Assembly: GCA_021776615.1 (NCBI GenBank)
Contig: JAJFFO010000020.1
Coordinates: 96,850-160,849, forward strand
DNA from: Robiginitomaculum sp.
GTDB lineage: Bacteria > Pseudomonadota > Alphaproteobacteria > Caulobacterales > Maricaulaceae
Length of the DNA: 64,000 nucleotides
Direction of reading: 5' to 3'
The translations under genes and the position numbers were made by a program. Below, piece by piece: positions 45,739 to 53,200 of the stretch (position 1 is its first letter; the number at the start of each line of letters is the position of its first letter). The notes below the pieces were generated by a model, which worked only from the letters and a program-made list of their open reading frames with translations, searched no databases and was not told where the DNA came from.

Positions 45739-48038
45739 GTATCATGCGAAAAGTTGGCTTAATCAAAACAACCGCAAGTCTTGTTACGCTGGTTATGATA
45801 CTGAGTTTTAGTCCTGTCATGGCGCAAGGCACCATATCGCAAACTGACATTGATGCACTGAAAAGCTATGCCAGCAGAGTTGAACGGGATCAGAACACGG
45901 TTACCAGCGAATTACGTAGGTTATTTAATGAAGAAGCCGGTATCTTGAGGGCCAAGGCAAATGCCAGAGCGCGTTATTGGTACCAAAATGGTTTGCCAGA
46001 TTATGAACGCGAAGATTTTCAAAACCTGACACAACGCCTTAACATTTTGCATCAATTGGAGAAGCAGGATTACTCCTACACTCACAATGTTTTTCCGATT
46101 ATCGCCAAGCGTATAGTCACGCTTGATATTGTCTATAAAGGCAATGTCGAAAAAGATGAATTTGTTTCCCAGCAAGGCATGAAAACAATTGCCCGAGAAG
46201 AATTTCGTGATCAATTGATGGGCAATCTGGCGGGCACGTATCTGGAAGCGCTTGCTGAACCTACGCCTGCGGCTGCGCGCGCCAAAATGCTGAATTTCAG
46301 AGACTTTATTGAAAGCATGGCCGCATCAGACCTTCAAGCCATTGAGCTTGAAACAGATAAAATTCAACGCGAACTAGACTATTTTATAGTCTCACTGATA
46401 CCTGGTGTTGGTGAAGCCTTGGCATTGGTGGAGGCCTATCACGGCACCAGTGCATTGGGTGAAGAACTGAGCTGGGTGGATCAGGCAATGGCAATGGTCG
46501 GAGTGTTGGGTGCCGTTGGGGATGTGGCCAGTGTTGTTAAGGTGGCAGGAAAGTTTCCAACAGAGGCTGGAAAAACACTGAATTTACTTTCAGGCTATAT
46601 CGGTGATCTGACACCAGCGCAGCGTGTGTTCATCAATAACAAGTATCCGGGCGGTGTTAAGGCGCTGGAGGATCTGAGCACAAATTCCAAAGTGCTCAGA
46701 TTGCCAGTTGGTTCGGAAACCACAAAAATTGTGGATGCGGCAGACCCAAAAGGAATGGCGGTGGCCCGCATTGCCATGGCCGAGCAAAATGACTCGTTGA
46801 CCAAGTTGGGTAAGGTGGATTCAAAAAAAATGAATGCCTTAAAAGCAAATGCTAATGCTGCTGTTGAGGCAGATACGCCCGGTATTGATTTTGCAAAACT
46901 TGATAACCCAGCCGATATGACAGACGCAGATTTCATCGGTTTGCAGAAAAGCTTTGATCTTGATGATGTGGAAATGGCAGCCATCCGTAAAAACCCAGCT
47001 TTGGCAAAAGATAAAATAGAAGAATTTACCGGTGTCCCGTTTGATGCGTTGGTGGTCAAGTCCAATGTAATTCAAGAGGGTGAGTACGCCGTAATGCGTA
47101 ATTCCAACTTTGACGGGCTAGCCGCGCTTAAAAGTGGAGAGGCTGTGCCAAAGCCCCTCTTCTTGAAAGCAAAATCCGGGAATGGCGGCGCTGTGTATAG
47201 CAATCAAGAATTCAGTAAAATGTCAAAAGACCTGGATGCTGCCGAAGCCGCCGGGAAAACGGCATTGGCAAATGAAATTCGTAAGGACATTGAAAAATCA
47301 GATGCTGGGCTTGAGTTGGTGACGCGCGAAAAGGAGTTGGCTGGGTTACGGCTTGATCTTTCCAAGGCCCATGTTGGGGGAAATGCTAATGAAGTGAAAC
47401 GCCTGAAGAAAAATATCGATAACATTGAGAGTACCCGTTTGGCGGCCACGTCTGATCGCGTAGGCGACAAAACTATTGTGGCGGTTATGGACGTCGGTGC
47501 AGATGGTAAGCAGGCACGTTCGGTGATGTTGAGAGATGACAAGGGCAATCTGTTTGACATCAATTCCAAACAACCGATTACGTCAAATGCGAGTATTGTA
47601 AAAAATGCCGACGGCACAGATAAGACCATTAGCCGGGTTGTTGATAAAAGAACCGGGCAATTTTTTGTTGCCGATGCAGACCCTCACATTCTCGGTTTCA
47701 AGGGTGGTGGACCTGATGACCTTCTTAGCGAAGATCCCATTGGCGGGTTTATGACCAATACCGAGAAACAACGCATTGCAGAGATTTCACAAGCGCAAAA
47801 AGCGGCCGGGCTAACGCCGATGACGCTACATGGTGGCCAGGTTCGGTTCTATGACGGTAATCTGGCTGTTGATAAAACGTTTTATGTCATTGAAAAAGGT
47901 AAAATTCGCATCATAAAAAATAATGGGGATCAGCTAAAAAACATAGTTCATAAACACCGGCTTGATGGCACGGTGGCTCCCGTGGATCCTCGGTGGAAAT
48001 GGGGGAAATGGGACCCAGATACGGGGTTTGTACAATGA
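45735..48038 (+). CDS. Large secreted protein with pre-toxin-like segment and edema-factor/CyaA-like cyclase region
   Basis: 767 aa. Signal peptide about residues 1-31 (ends SFSPVMA). Helical N-terminal part; residues about 215-275 (SLIPGVGEALALVEAYHG, then WVDQAMAMVGVLG) resemble the PT-TG pre-toxin segment of polymorphic toxins. The C-terminal third lines up with class II adenylyl cyclase toxins: R455 in VMRNSN, K473 in AVPKPLF, K480 in KAKSGNGG (R-to-K and K-to-K spacings of 18 and 7, as 17 and 7 in CyaA/EF), an Asp pair D647/D649 in ADADPH, helix TNTEKQRIAEISQAQ, H699 in LHGGQ, then KTFYVIEKG and GDQLKNIV. The usual first-loop His is Lys (478), and the E and N after the active His are Q and other residues, so activity is uncertain. 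Basic, Trp-containing tail. ATGA overlaps both neighbours. Confidence 0.6.
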   Translation: MSIMRKVGLIKTTASLVTLVMILSFSPVMAQGTISQTDIDALKSYASRVERDQNTVTSELRRLFNEEAGILRAKANARARYWYQNGLPDYEREDFQNLTQRLNILHQLEKQDYSYTHNVFPIIAKRIVTLDIVYKGNVEKDEFVSQQGMKTIAREEFRDQLMGNLAGTYLEALAEPTPAAARAKMLNFRDFIESMAASDLQAIELETDKIQRELDYFIVSLIPGVGEALALVEAYHGTSALGEELSWVDQAMAMVGVLGAVGDVASVVKVAGKFPTEAGKTLNLLSGYIGDLTPAQRVFINNKYPGGVKALEDLSTNSKVLRLPVGSETTKIVDAADPKGMAVARIAMAEQNDSLTKLGKVDSKKMNALKANANAAVEADTPGIDFAKLDNPADMTDADFIGLQKSFDLDDVEMAAIRKNPALAKDKIEEFTGVPFDALVVKSNVIQEGEYAVMRNSNFDGLAALKSGEAVPKPLFLKAKSGNGGAVYSNQEFSKMSKDLDAAEAAGKTALANEIRKDIEKSDAGLELVTREKELAGLRLDLSKAHVGGNANEVKRLKKNIDNIESTRLAATSDRVGDKTIVAVMDVGADGKQARSVMLRDDKGNLFDINSKQPITSNASIVKNADGTDKTISRVVDKRTGQFFVADADPHILGFKGGGPDDLLSEDPIGGFMTNTEKQRIAEISQAQKAAGLTPMTLHGGQVRFYDGNLAVDKTFYVIEKGKIRIIKNNGDQLKNIVHKHRLDGTVAPVDPRWKWGKWDPDTGFVQ

Positions 48039-49246
48039 GTTATTCTCGCATATTTCTAACGATCGCTGGTTCAGTTTTGTTTTTTATTGCGAATACTCCT
48101 GCATCACATAGTGATGAAAGTGCAGAGGTGATCAGAATTGAAGCTGGTTATGATGCGGTAGACAGCAAACTGTTTACTATGAGGAGCTTCATAGAAGATG
48201 CACAACGTGTTGGAGGTACGCTGGCCTCCCTGGCACGGGCCATTGAAGAAGCCGAAGGACTGGAGGCAGAACTAATAGCGCTGCGGGCACGGCTTAATGC
48301 ACTACGTGCGGGTGAGGGTGAAGAAGAGGAAACAGACGAGGGTGCCGAGGAAGACCCGGATAACCCGGAAGAAACTGGACTTGATGACGCATTCGATGAA
48401 ATCAATCTAGCCGATGGACAAGGTAACGGGGAAAATGACGAAGAATGGGATGATCTTGAAATAGATGCGGATGCCAATCCTGTTGAGTCCGATTATGTCG
48501 ACAATACTGATGAAGGTGTAGCTGAAGACGATGATGGCTGGGACGATGTCGACGAAGTGGACGGCATTGTTGTGGGTGCCAATGAAGATCACATCAATGC
48601 GGTGCGCGATCATATGGCCCAGCAAGTCGAAGGTGATAAAAACCGGATTAACGCCAACGTCCGACAGAGTTTTGCGCAAGTGCAGGCTGATCGAGAAGCC
48701 GAGCGCATCCGCAAAGAGCAGGCACGTGCCGCATTTGCTGCTAGTATGCAGGAGCTGGCTGATGGCTTGAGTGCTGCCTATTACGGGACGCCATCATCAC
48801 CATCTTCGCCTTCCAGCGGTTCTGACAACTCGTATAGCCCTCCTGCGCCACCTACAAATACGGGTGGATATTCTGCTCTTTTGAATAAATGCATTGATGC
48901 AAAATATGCCGCCGCAAGAGGTTCAGGTTTTCCAATTATGGATCCAAATATGCCTCGGTTTCAATGTAGGGATGAAATCAAGAGCGGTGGAAAAGCGCCA
49001 ACCGCTACACCACGACCAAATTTCGGGCAAAACTCTAATCAAGGCTCCAATGGTGGCGATAAATGCACTGCGGTGGCTAAAGGCTCGAAAAGTCCCAAGC
49101 GTTGGGGGGCGTGTTGCCGGGCGGGCGGCGAAATCCGTTACAATGCCTTTACGACGCCAGACGGCAGCCGAACCGGCATGTCGGCCTATCGGTGCATGCA
49201 AAAGGGCAAGCCAGATGAACCGAAATATAGGATCAATATCGATTAG
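48035..49246 (+). CDS. Secreted, highly acidic protein with Cys-rich C-terminus
   Basis: 403 aa. Signal peptide about residues 1-24. A coiled-coil-like helix (about 30-92, LARAIEEAEGLEAELIALRA) precedes a long acidic tract (about 93-185) made of E/D runs with WDD and DDDGWDDVDE. Then a charged helix (about 190-250, DREAERIRKEQARAAF), a Pro/Ser linker and a C-terminal domain (about 280-403) with six Cys (NKCIDAK, FQCRDE, DKCTAV, GACCRAG, YRCMQ), likely disulfide-bonded. No family recognised. Encoded immediately after the toxin-like protein with ATGA overlap, it is a candidate partner, calcium-binding chaperone, carrier or neutralising protein for it. Confidence 0.65.
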   Translation: MSYSRIFLTIAGSVLFFIANTPASHSDESAEVIRIEAGYDAVDSKLFTMRSFIEDAQRVGGTLASLARAIEEAEGLEAELIALRARLNALRAGEGEEEETDEGAEEDPDNPEETGLDDAFDEINLADGQGNGENDEEWDDLEIDADANPVESDYVDNTDEGVAEDDDGWDDVDEVDGIVVGANEDHINAVRDHMAQQVEGDKNRINANVRQSFAQVQADREAERIRKEQARAAFAASMQELADGLSAAYYGTPSSPSSPSSGSDNSYSPPAPPTNTGGYSALLNKCIDAKYAAARGSGFPIMDPNMPRFQCRDEIKSGGKAPTATPRPNFGQNSNQGSNGGDKCTAVAKGSKSPKRWGACCRAGGEIRYNAFTTPDGSRTGMSAYRCMQKGKPDEPKYRINID

Positions 49247-49252
49247 CTTTTG

Positions 49253-49274
49253 CCCCTAGGTCGTGATCTAGGGG
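49253..49274 (+). other. Hairpin after the acidic-protein gene
   Basis: A 7-bp perfect stem (CCCCTAG with CTAGGGG) and 8-base loop lies six bases after the stop. It lacks a U-run directly after it, so it may be an mRNA 3' structure rather than a terminator. Confidence 0.45.
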
Positions 49275-49329
49275 GAGGCCAGAAGGCGCCTTTTATTGTC
49301 GTGCTGAGGCTTTACACGCCCACAGCCAG

Positions 49330-49355
49330 AAAACCCTTTATGGAAGGGTGTTTTA
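49330..49355. terminator. Bidirectional terminator between convergent genes
   Basis: ACCCTT (49333-49338) and AAGGGT (49344-49349) form a 6-bp stem with a 5-base loop; TTTT follows on the plus strand and TTTC on the minus strand. It sits between the toxin-like operon and the convergent cytochrome gene, whose stop codon it touches. Confidence 0.6.
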
Positions 49356-50093
49356 GTCGTTATCTTTCTCGTCTTCTGGTGCTTGCGGCAGGACTTTTTT
49401 TCCCGAAAACATGGCGGAAATTATACCGCCGCCGGCTTTGATTTCTGTGTAGATAACCGCGCCAATGTGCAGGACGATTAACCCCATAAGTGCGTAATAT
49501 GTCCACACATGGGTTTGAATGAACGGTTTTCTAAACGCGCGCATTTCCTTATAGGCGTCCGGATCCAAATTATCTTTGACATAGGGGGCCACATCTGCGG
49601 GGTTGACCCCTGAGGCGGCAACCCACTCTTGAAAGGTGCTGCCAAATGGCGGGAAGTAAATATCTGTGCCGGCGAGCACTAAGCCGGTAATTGCCATGGT
49701 AATAAGTGCAGCGAAAAGTACGCTAACCGCTAGTCGCCCGCGTGGGTTATGGCCCAAATATTGTTGTGGCGTGCCGGTTTTTTCTGCGGTGCCATAGGCG
49801 AAGAGCTTTTTCATATAGTCCTTGCCAATTGGCAAAAAACTGCCAAAGCGTGCAAACCGGTTTCCAAAGAGTGCCCACACCAATCGTATCGCAAGGTTAG
49901 CCGCAAACACATAGCCCACATAAACGTGGATGGTCTTGAGCAAGATTTTCCCCTCAGTATGTACACCAAGGGCACCGGCATTTAAAATGGTTGTGCCAAT
50001 CGCAATCATGCACAGCACGCACACAACATTGACCCAATGAAAAATCCGGGTTGGCAAATCCCATACGCGATAGCTTTTGAATTGCTCTTCCAT
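49353..50093 (-). CDS. Cytochrome b561-type membrane electron carrier
   Basis: 246 aa with four to five membrane segments (about residues 18-38, 52-76, 108-132 and 195-220). Heme-ligand histidines of the Ni/Fe-hydrogenase/formate dehydrogenase b-type subunit family are in RIFHWVNVVCV, IHVYVGYVF, THVWTYYALM and LIVLHIGAVIY. It would move electrons between quinone and a periplasmic or membrane partner. Start 50093 has AAGGAG ten bases upstream. It is divergent from tusA, with the SLC13 carrier and molybdoenzyme beyond, so it probably serves the same sulfur-redox module. Confidence 0.85.
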   Translation of the reverse strand: MEEQFKSYRVWDLPTRIFHWVNVVCVLCMIAIGTTILNAGALGVHTEGKILLKTIHVYVGYVFAANLAIRLVWALFGNRFARFGSFLPIGKDYMKKLFAYGTAEKTGTPQQYLGHNPRGRLAVSVLFAALITMAITGLVLAGTDIYFPPFGSTFQEWVAASGVNPADVAPYVKDNLDPDAYKEMRAFRKPFIQTHVWTYYALMGLIVLHIGAVIYTEIKAGGGIISAMFSGKKVLPQAPEDEKDND

Positions 50094-50226
50094 GGATTGG
50101 TGACTCCTTGATGTTTTTTGGCAGGTAAAGTTGAATATCCTTTTTTCCTGGGCTTTTCCACTTAAAGCGTGCCAATGTGGAGGCTCTGGCTCAGACCGGC
50201 AATCTAAACAAACAAATGACAGGGCG

Positions 50227-50454
50227 ATGATGGCGGATTTATTGTTGGACGTTAAGGGACTGGACTGCCCGCTTCCCTTGATGAAAGTCAAGGCCATTCT
50301 TGATGGCGCGGCGGTTGGCCAGCGCGTCGAGGTTCTCACCACTGATCCCGGCGCGGTGGCGGATTTTCAGGCATTTTGCCGCGTTTGCGGCCATACTCTT
50401 TTGAGCCATGAAGAAGAAGGCGAGGTTTACCGTTTGCACATTGTGCGGGGGTAA
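50227..50454 (+). CDS. tusA: TusA-family sulfur carrier protein
   Basis: 75 aa. The reactive Cys is in KGLDCPLPLMKVKAIL, the family signature; two more Cys are in FCRVCGH. TusA proteins carry persulfide sulfur for tRNA thiolation, molybdenum cofactor work or dissimilatory sulfur oxidation. Here, beside a molybdoenzyme and anion carrier, a role in sulfur metabolism is likely but inferred. Two adjacent ATGs (50227, 50230) follow AGGG; either could be used. 134 bases separate it from the divergent cytochrome gene. Confidence 0.87.
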   Translation: MMADLLLDVKGLDCPLPLMKVKAILDGAAVGQRVEVLTTDPGAVADFQAFCRVCGHTLLSHEEEGEVYRLHIVRG

Positions 50455-50569
50455 GCTCATTTTAGCGTGCGTTAATTGGGGGTATTGGTTTGCACCCCGG
50501 TAATTATGCGCTTAGGAATTGATGGTGGCCTTTTTGGCCCAAGCATTATGACAAGAAGGCAGTTTTGCA

Positions 50570-52039
50570 ATGCCCACCAGTAAGGCGCTGGCAAATTTAT
50601 GGTCTCCCCGTGCAATTGGTAATTTTTTGCATGACCGGCGTTGGCTGATTGTCGCCTTTATAATTGGTATTTCGTTTTACGTAATGCCGACCCCGGAAGG
50701 GCTTAGCCGCGAAGGCCAATTGGTCCTCATCATTGCCGTTGTGGCGGTCATTTTATTTGTTACGGAGCCGATACCGCTACCCGCCGTGGCGCTGATGATA
50801 ATTGTCGCCCAGATATTAGTCTTGGGTATGGATTCGAGTGATGTAGCGCGTTCGCTGATGAGCGATTCAGTGCTTTTCATCATGGGCTCGCTAATGCTGG
50901 CCGTGGCTATCGTCAAACAAAAACTGGACAAGCGGATCGCTTATTTGATCGTTCGGGTTACGGGCACGGGCGTGTTTGGGATTTGCGTTGGCATTAGCTT
51001 TGTTTGCGGCGTTCTTGCCTCGATCATTGGCGAACACACGGTGGCGGCAATGATGTTGCCCGTCGCGGTAACCCTGGTAACCCTGACATCGGACAAGCCA
51101 AAAGAAGTAAAAGGGCTTGCGGCTGTCCTGCTGTTTTCCATTTCTTATGGCTGCGCCATTGGCGGCATTGGCACACCTTCGGGCGGTGCGCGTAACGCCA
51201 TCATGGTTGGGTATTGGAAAGATTTTTTCTTTGACCCCACCAACCCCGAAACCCGAAAATTCCTGATAGATTATGTCGGGTGGATGAAATACTCCTATCC
51301 GATATTTTTAGCGCAATTGCCGTTGGTGACGCTGGTGCTGTTTGGCGCTTTCAAACCGGAGCGCAAAACCTTGCGCCGTGCAGTAGCGAAGCTTCGCAAC
51401 CAGATTGAAGAGCAAGGGCCGATGAAGGGCCGTGATTGGGTCGCCGTGCTGATTTTTCTCGCCACTCTAATTGGCTGGGTGACAATGTCGGAAAGCATTG
51501 GGCTGGGAACCATTGCGCTTATGGGGGCGGTGTTTTTTCTGGTGGTAGGTCTGGTGCCATGGAACGATATGAATACCGGGGTGAATTGGGGAATTGTGCT
51601 ATTGTATGCGGCCACAATCTCTTTGGGTGTGGAGATGAAGGCGTCCGGCGCGGCAGAGTGGATCGCGACCAGCTTTCTTGATCTTTTGGGCCCGATGAAT
51701 ATGGATCACGGCTTGCCGCTTTTGGCGGCGTATTCAGGATTAACAACGTTGGTAACCAATACCATGTCAGCGGGCGCGGCAGTGGCCGTGCTGGGGCCGA
51801 TTGCGTTGCGAACGGCCGAATTGGCGAACGAAAACCCCATTCATCTTGGTTTTATTACCGCTATATCTTCATCTTTCGCCTATTTTACCGCCGCGGCCCA
51901 CCCGGCATTCACCATTGTTTATGCCTCGGGTTATTTGAAGGCGATTGATTTCTTTAAAGTTGGGTGGCGAATGGCTATTATGTCGACCGCCGTATTGCTG
52001 TTGGCGGCTAAATTCTACTGGCCACTGTTAAGCCTATGA
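50570..52039 (+). CDS. SLC13/DASS-family sodium-coupled anion carrier, sulfur module
   Basis: 489 aa with about 12 membrane segments. GEHTVAAMMLPVAVTL and VTNTMSAGAAVAVLGPIAL are the two signature loops, and YGCAIGGIGTPSGGARNAI is typical of the family. Its place between tusA and a universal stress protein, upstream of a molybdoenzyme, suggests a sulfur anion (sulfate, sulfite or a sulfonate breakdown product) as substrate; the sequence alone does not prove it. A ribosome-like AAGG lies 13 bases before the ATG. It shares only family motifs with the carrier at 40489. Confidence 0.87.
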   Translation: MPTSKALANLWSPRAIGNFLHDRRWLIVAFIIGISFYVMPTPEGLSREGQLVLIIAVVAVILFVTEPIPLPAVALMIIVAQILVLGMDSSDVARSLMSDSVLFIMGSLMLAVAIVKQKLDKRIAYLIVRVTGTGVFGICVGISFVCGVLASIIGEHTVAAMMLPVAVTLVTLTSDKPKEVKGLAAVLLFSISYGCAIGGIGTPSGGARNAIMVGYWKDFFFDPTNPETRKFLIDYVGWMKYSYPIFLAQLPLVTLVLFGAFKPERKTLRRAVAKLRNQIEEQGPMKGRDWVAVLIFLATLIGWVTMSESIGLGTIALMGAVFFLVVGLVPWNDMNTGVNWGIVLLYAATISLGVEMKASGAAEWIATSFLDLLGPMNMDHGLPLLAAYSGLTTLVTNTMSAGAAVAVLGPIALRTAELANENPIHLGFITAISSSFAYFTAAAHPAFTIVYASGYLKAIDFFKVGWRMAIMSTAVLLLAAKFYWPLLSL

Positions 52040-52068
52040 ACCTATAGGCACATGGGAAGGGACGCCTA

Positions 52069-53043
52069 ATGTCTGAGACAGAAAATGAGACAAAAGCACC
52101 AGATTCTGGGGCTGAGAATCGGTTTGAGATTCTGGTCTGCATTGATGGGTCTGACGAATCCTATTCTGGCCTTCGTTATGCTGTGCGCATGGGGGCCGAC
52201 AATAGTGCCAATTTGACTCTCCTCTATGTTCGGCCCGTTGATCAGGGCCTGAGTTCCGGCGGCTTGCAAATGCGGGTGGCGCGCGAAAACATGCTCAAAT
52301 GGGGGGTGCAATTGCCCGGCACCAGAGCCTTAAAAAAAGGCCACGACATGCTGGTCGAGATGGGGTTTATGGCCGAGGATTGGCAAGAGCAGATTGTCCA
52401 TACTGACGTTTTTGGAGACCCGCTTGGCGATAACACTGTGGTTTATATGAATGAGGTTGGTGCAAAAATCTCTCTCAAACTTCTGGTTTCACCAAAGGTA
52501 GATCGCGGTATTTTGGATGAATGTGAACTGGTCGATTATGATTTGGTGATTGTTTCTCACTCTACGAGCGCCGAAGCCCGCGAACATGCAGGCTATATTT
52601 CGCCGGCAACCGCATATTGTGTGGCGCGGCAGCATCGCGGTACGGTCCTGGTAGCCCGGGAGTTGGAGCAGGATCACGGACATTTTATGTGTGTGGATTT
52701 TTCCAAAAAGGCAGCCCGCGCTGCGGTCAAGGATGCGCAATTGGCGGCCCGGTGCCATTGCCCGGTGCATTTATACACGGTGGCCCGCGATGAAGCGGAG
52801 ATGGACAAGGCAAAAAGCGTGATCGCTAACGCAAAAGCGGCGATTATGGATGCGGGCTTGAGCATTGCCAGTGAGGCCATTGACATGGGTGACCCGGTAG
52901 AATGCATTGTTGGAAAAGGCCGTAAATATTCGCTCATTGTATTGGCCGATACCAGCGTTAAGGGCGTACGGCGGTTCTTCACAACCTCCGTCGCCTATGA
53001 AGTGCTGCAAAAGGCTGCCAATTCCGTGATGATAGTTCGCTAA
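52069..53043 (+). CDS. Universal stress protein, tandem-domain
   Basis: 324 aa with two UspA-like alpha/beta domains. The first (about 18-200) has EILVCIDGSDESYSGLRYAV and LVIVSHSTSAEAREHAG; the second (about 205-324) has HFMCVDFSKKAARAAVKDA and LIVLADTSVKGVRRFFTTSV with VMIVR as the last strand. The G-2x-G-9x-G ATP motif is not intact in either domain (the second reads DTSVKGVRRFFTTS), so nucleotide binding is doubtful. GGAAGGGA precedes the ATG. It lies between the anion carrier and the molybdoenzyme and probably belongs to the same regulon. Confidence 0.85.
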   Translation: MSETENETKAPDSGAENRFEILVCIDGSDESYSGLRYAVRMGADNSANLTLLYVRPVDQGLSSGGLQMRVARENMLKWGVQLPGTRALKKGHDMLVEMGFMAEDWQEQIVHTDVFGDPLGDNTVVYMNEVGAKISLKLLVSPKVDRGILDECELVDYDLVIVSHSTSAEAREHAGYISPATAYCVARQHRGTVLVARELEQDHGHFMCVDFSKKAARAAVKDAQLAARCHCPVHLYTVARDEAEMDKAKSVIANAKAAIMDAGLSIASEAIDMGDPVECIVGKGRKYSLIVLADTSVKGVRRFFTTSVAYEVLQKAANSVMIVR

Positions 53044-53200
53044 ATAGCACCGGTCTTGTCGGCCTTTTGGGTGTTGCCGCGCAGGGGTGTTTTTAAAAAT
53101 CTCAAACATTATGCGCAAATGGTTTTGCAATCGCTGGCACGCTGCTAAAGGTGGGCAGGGCTATTTATGAATCAGGCCCACTGCTGCGGGAGGCCAAAGC

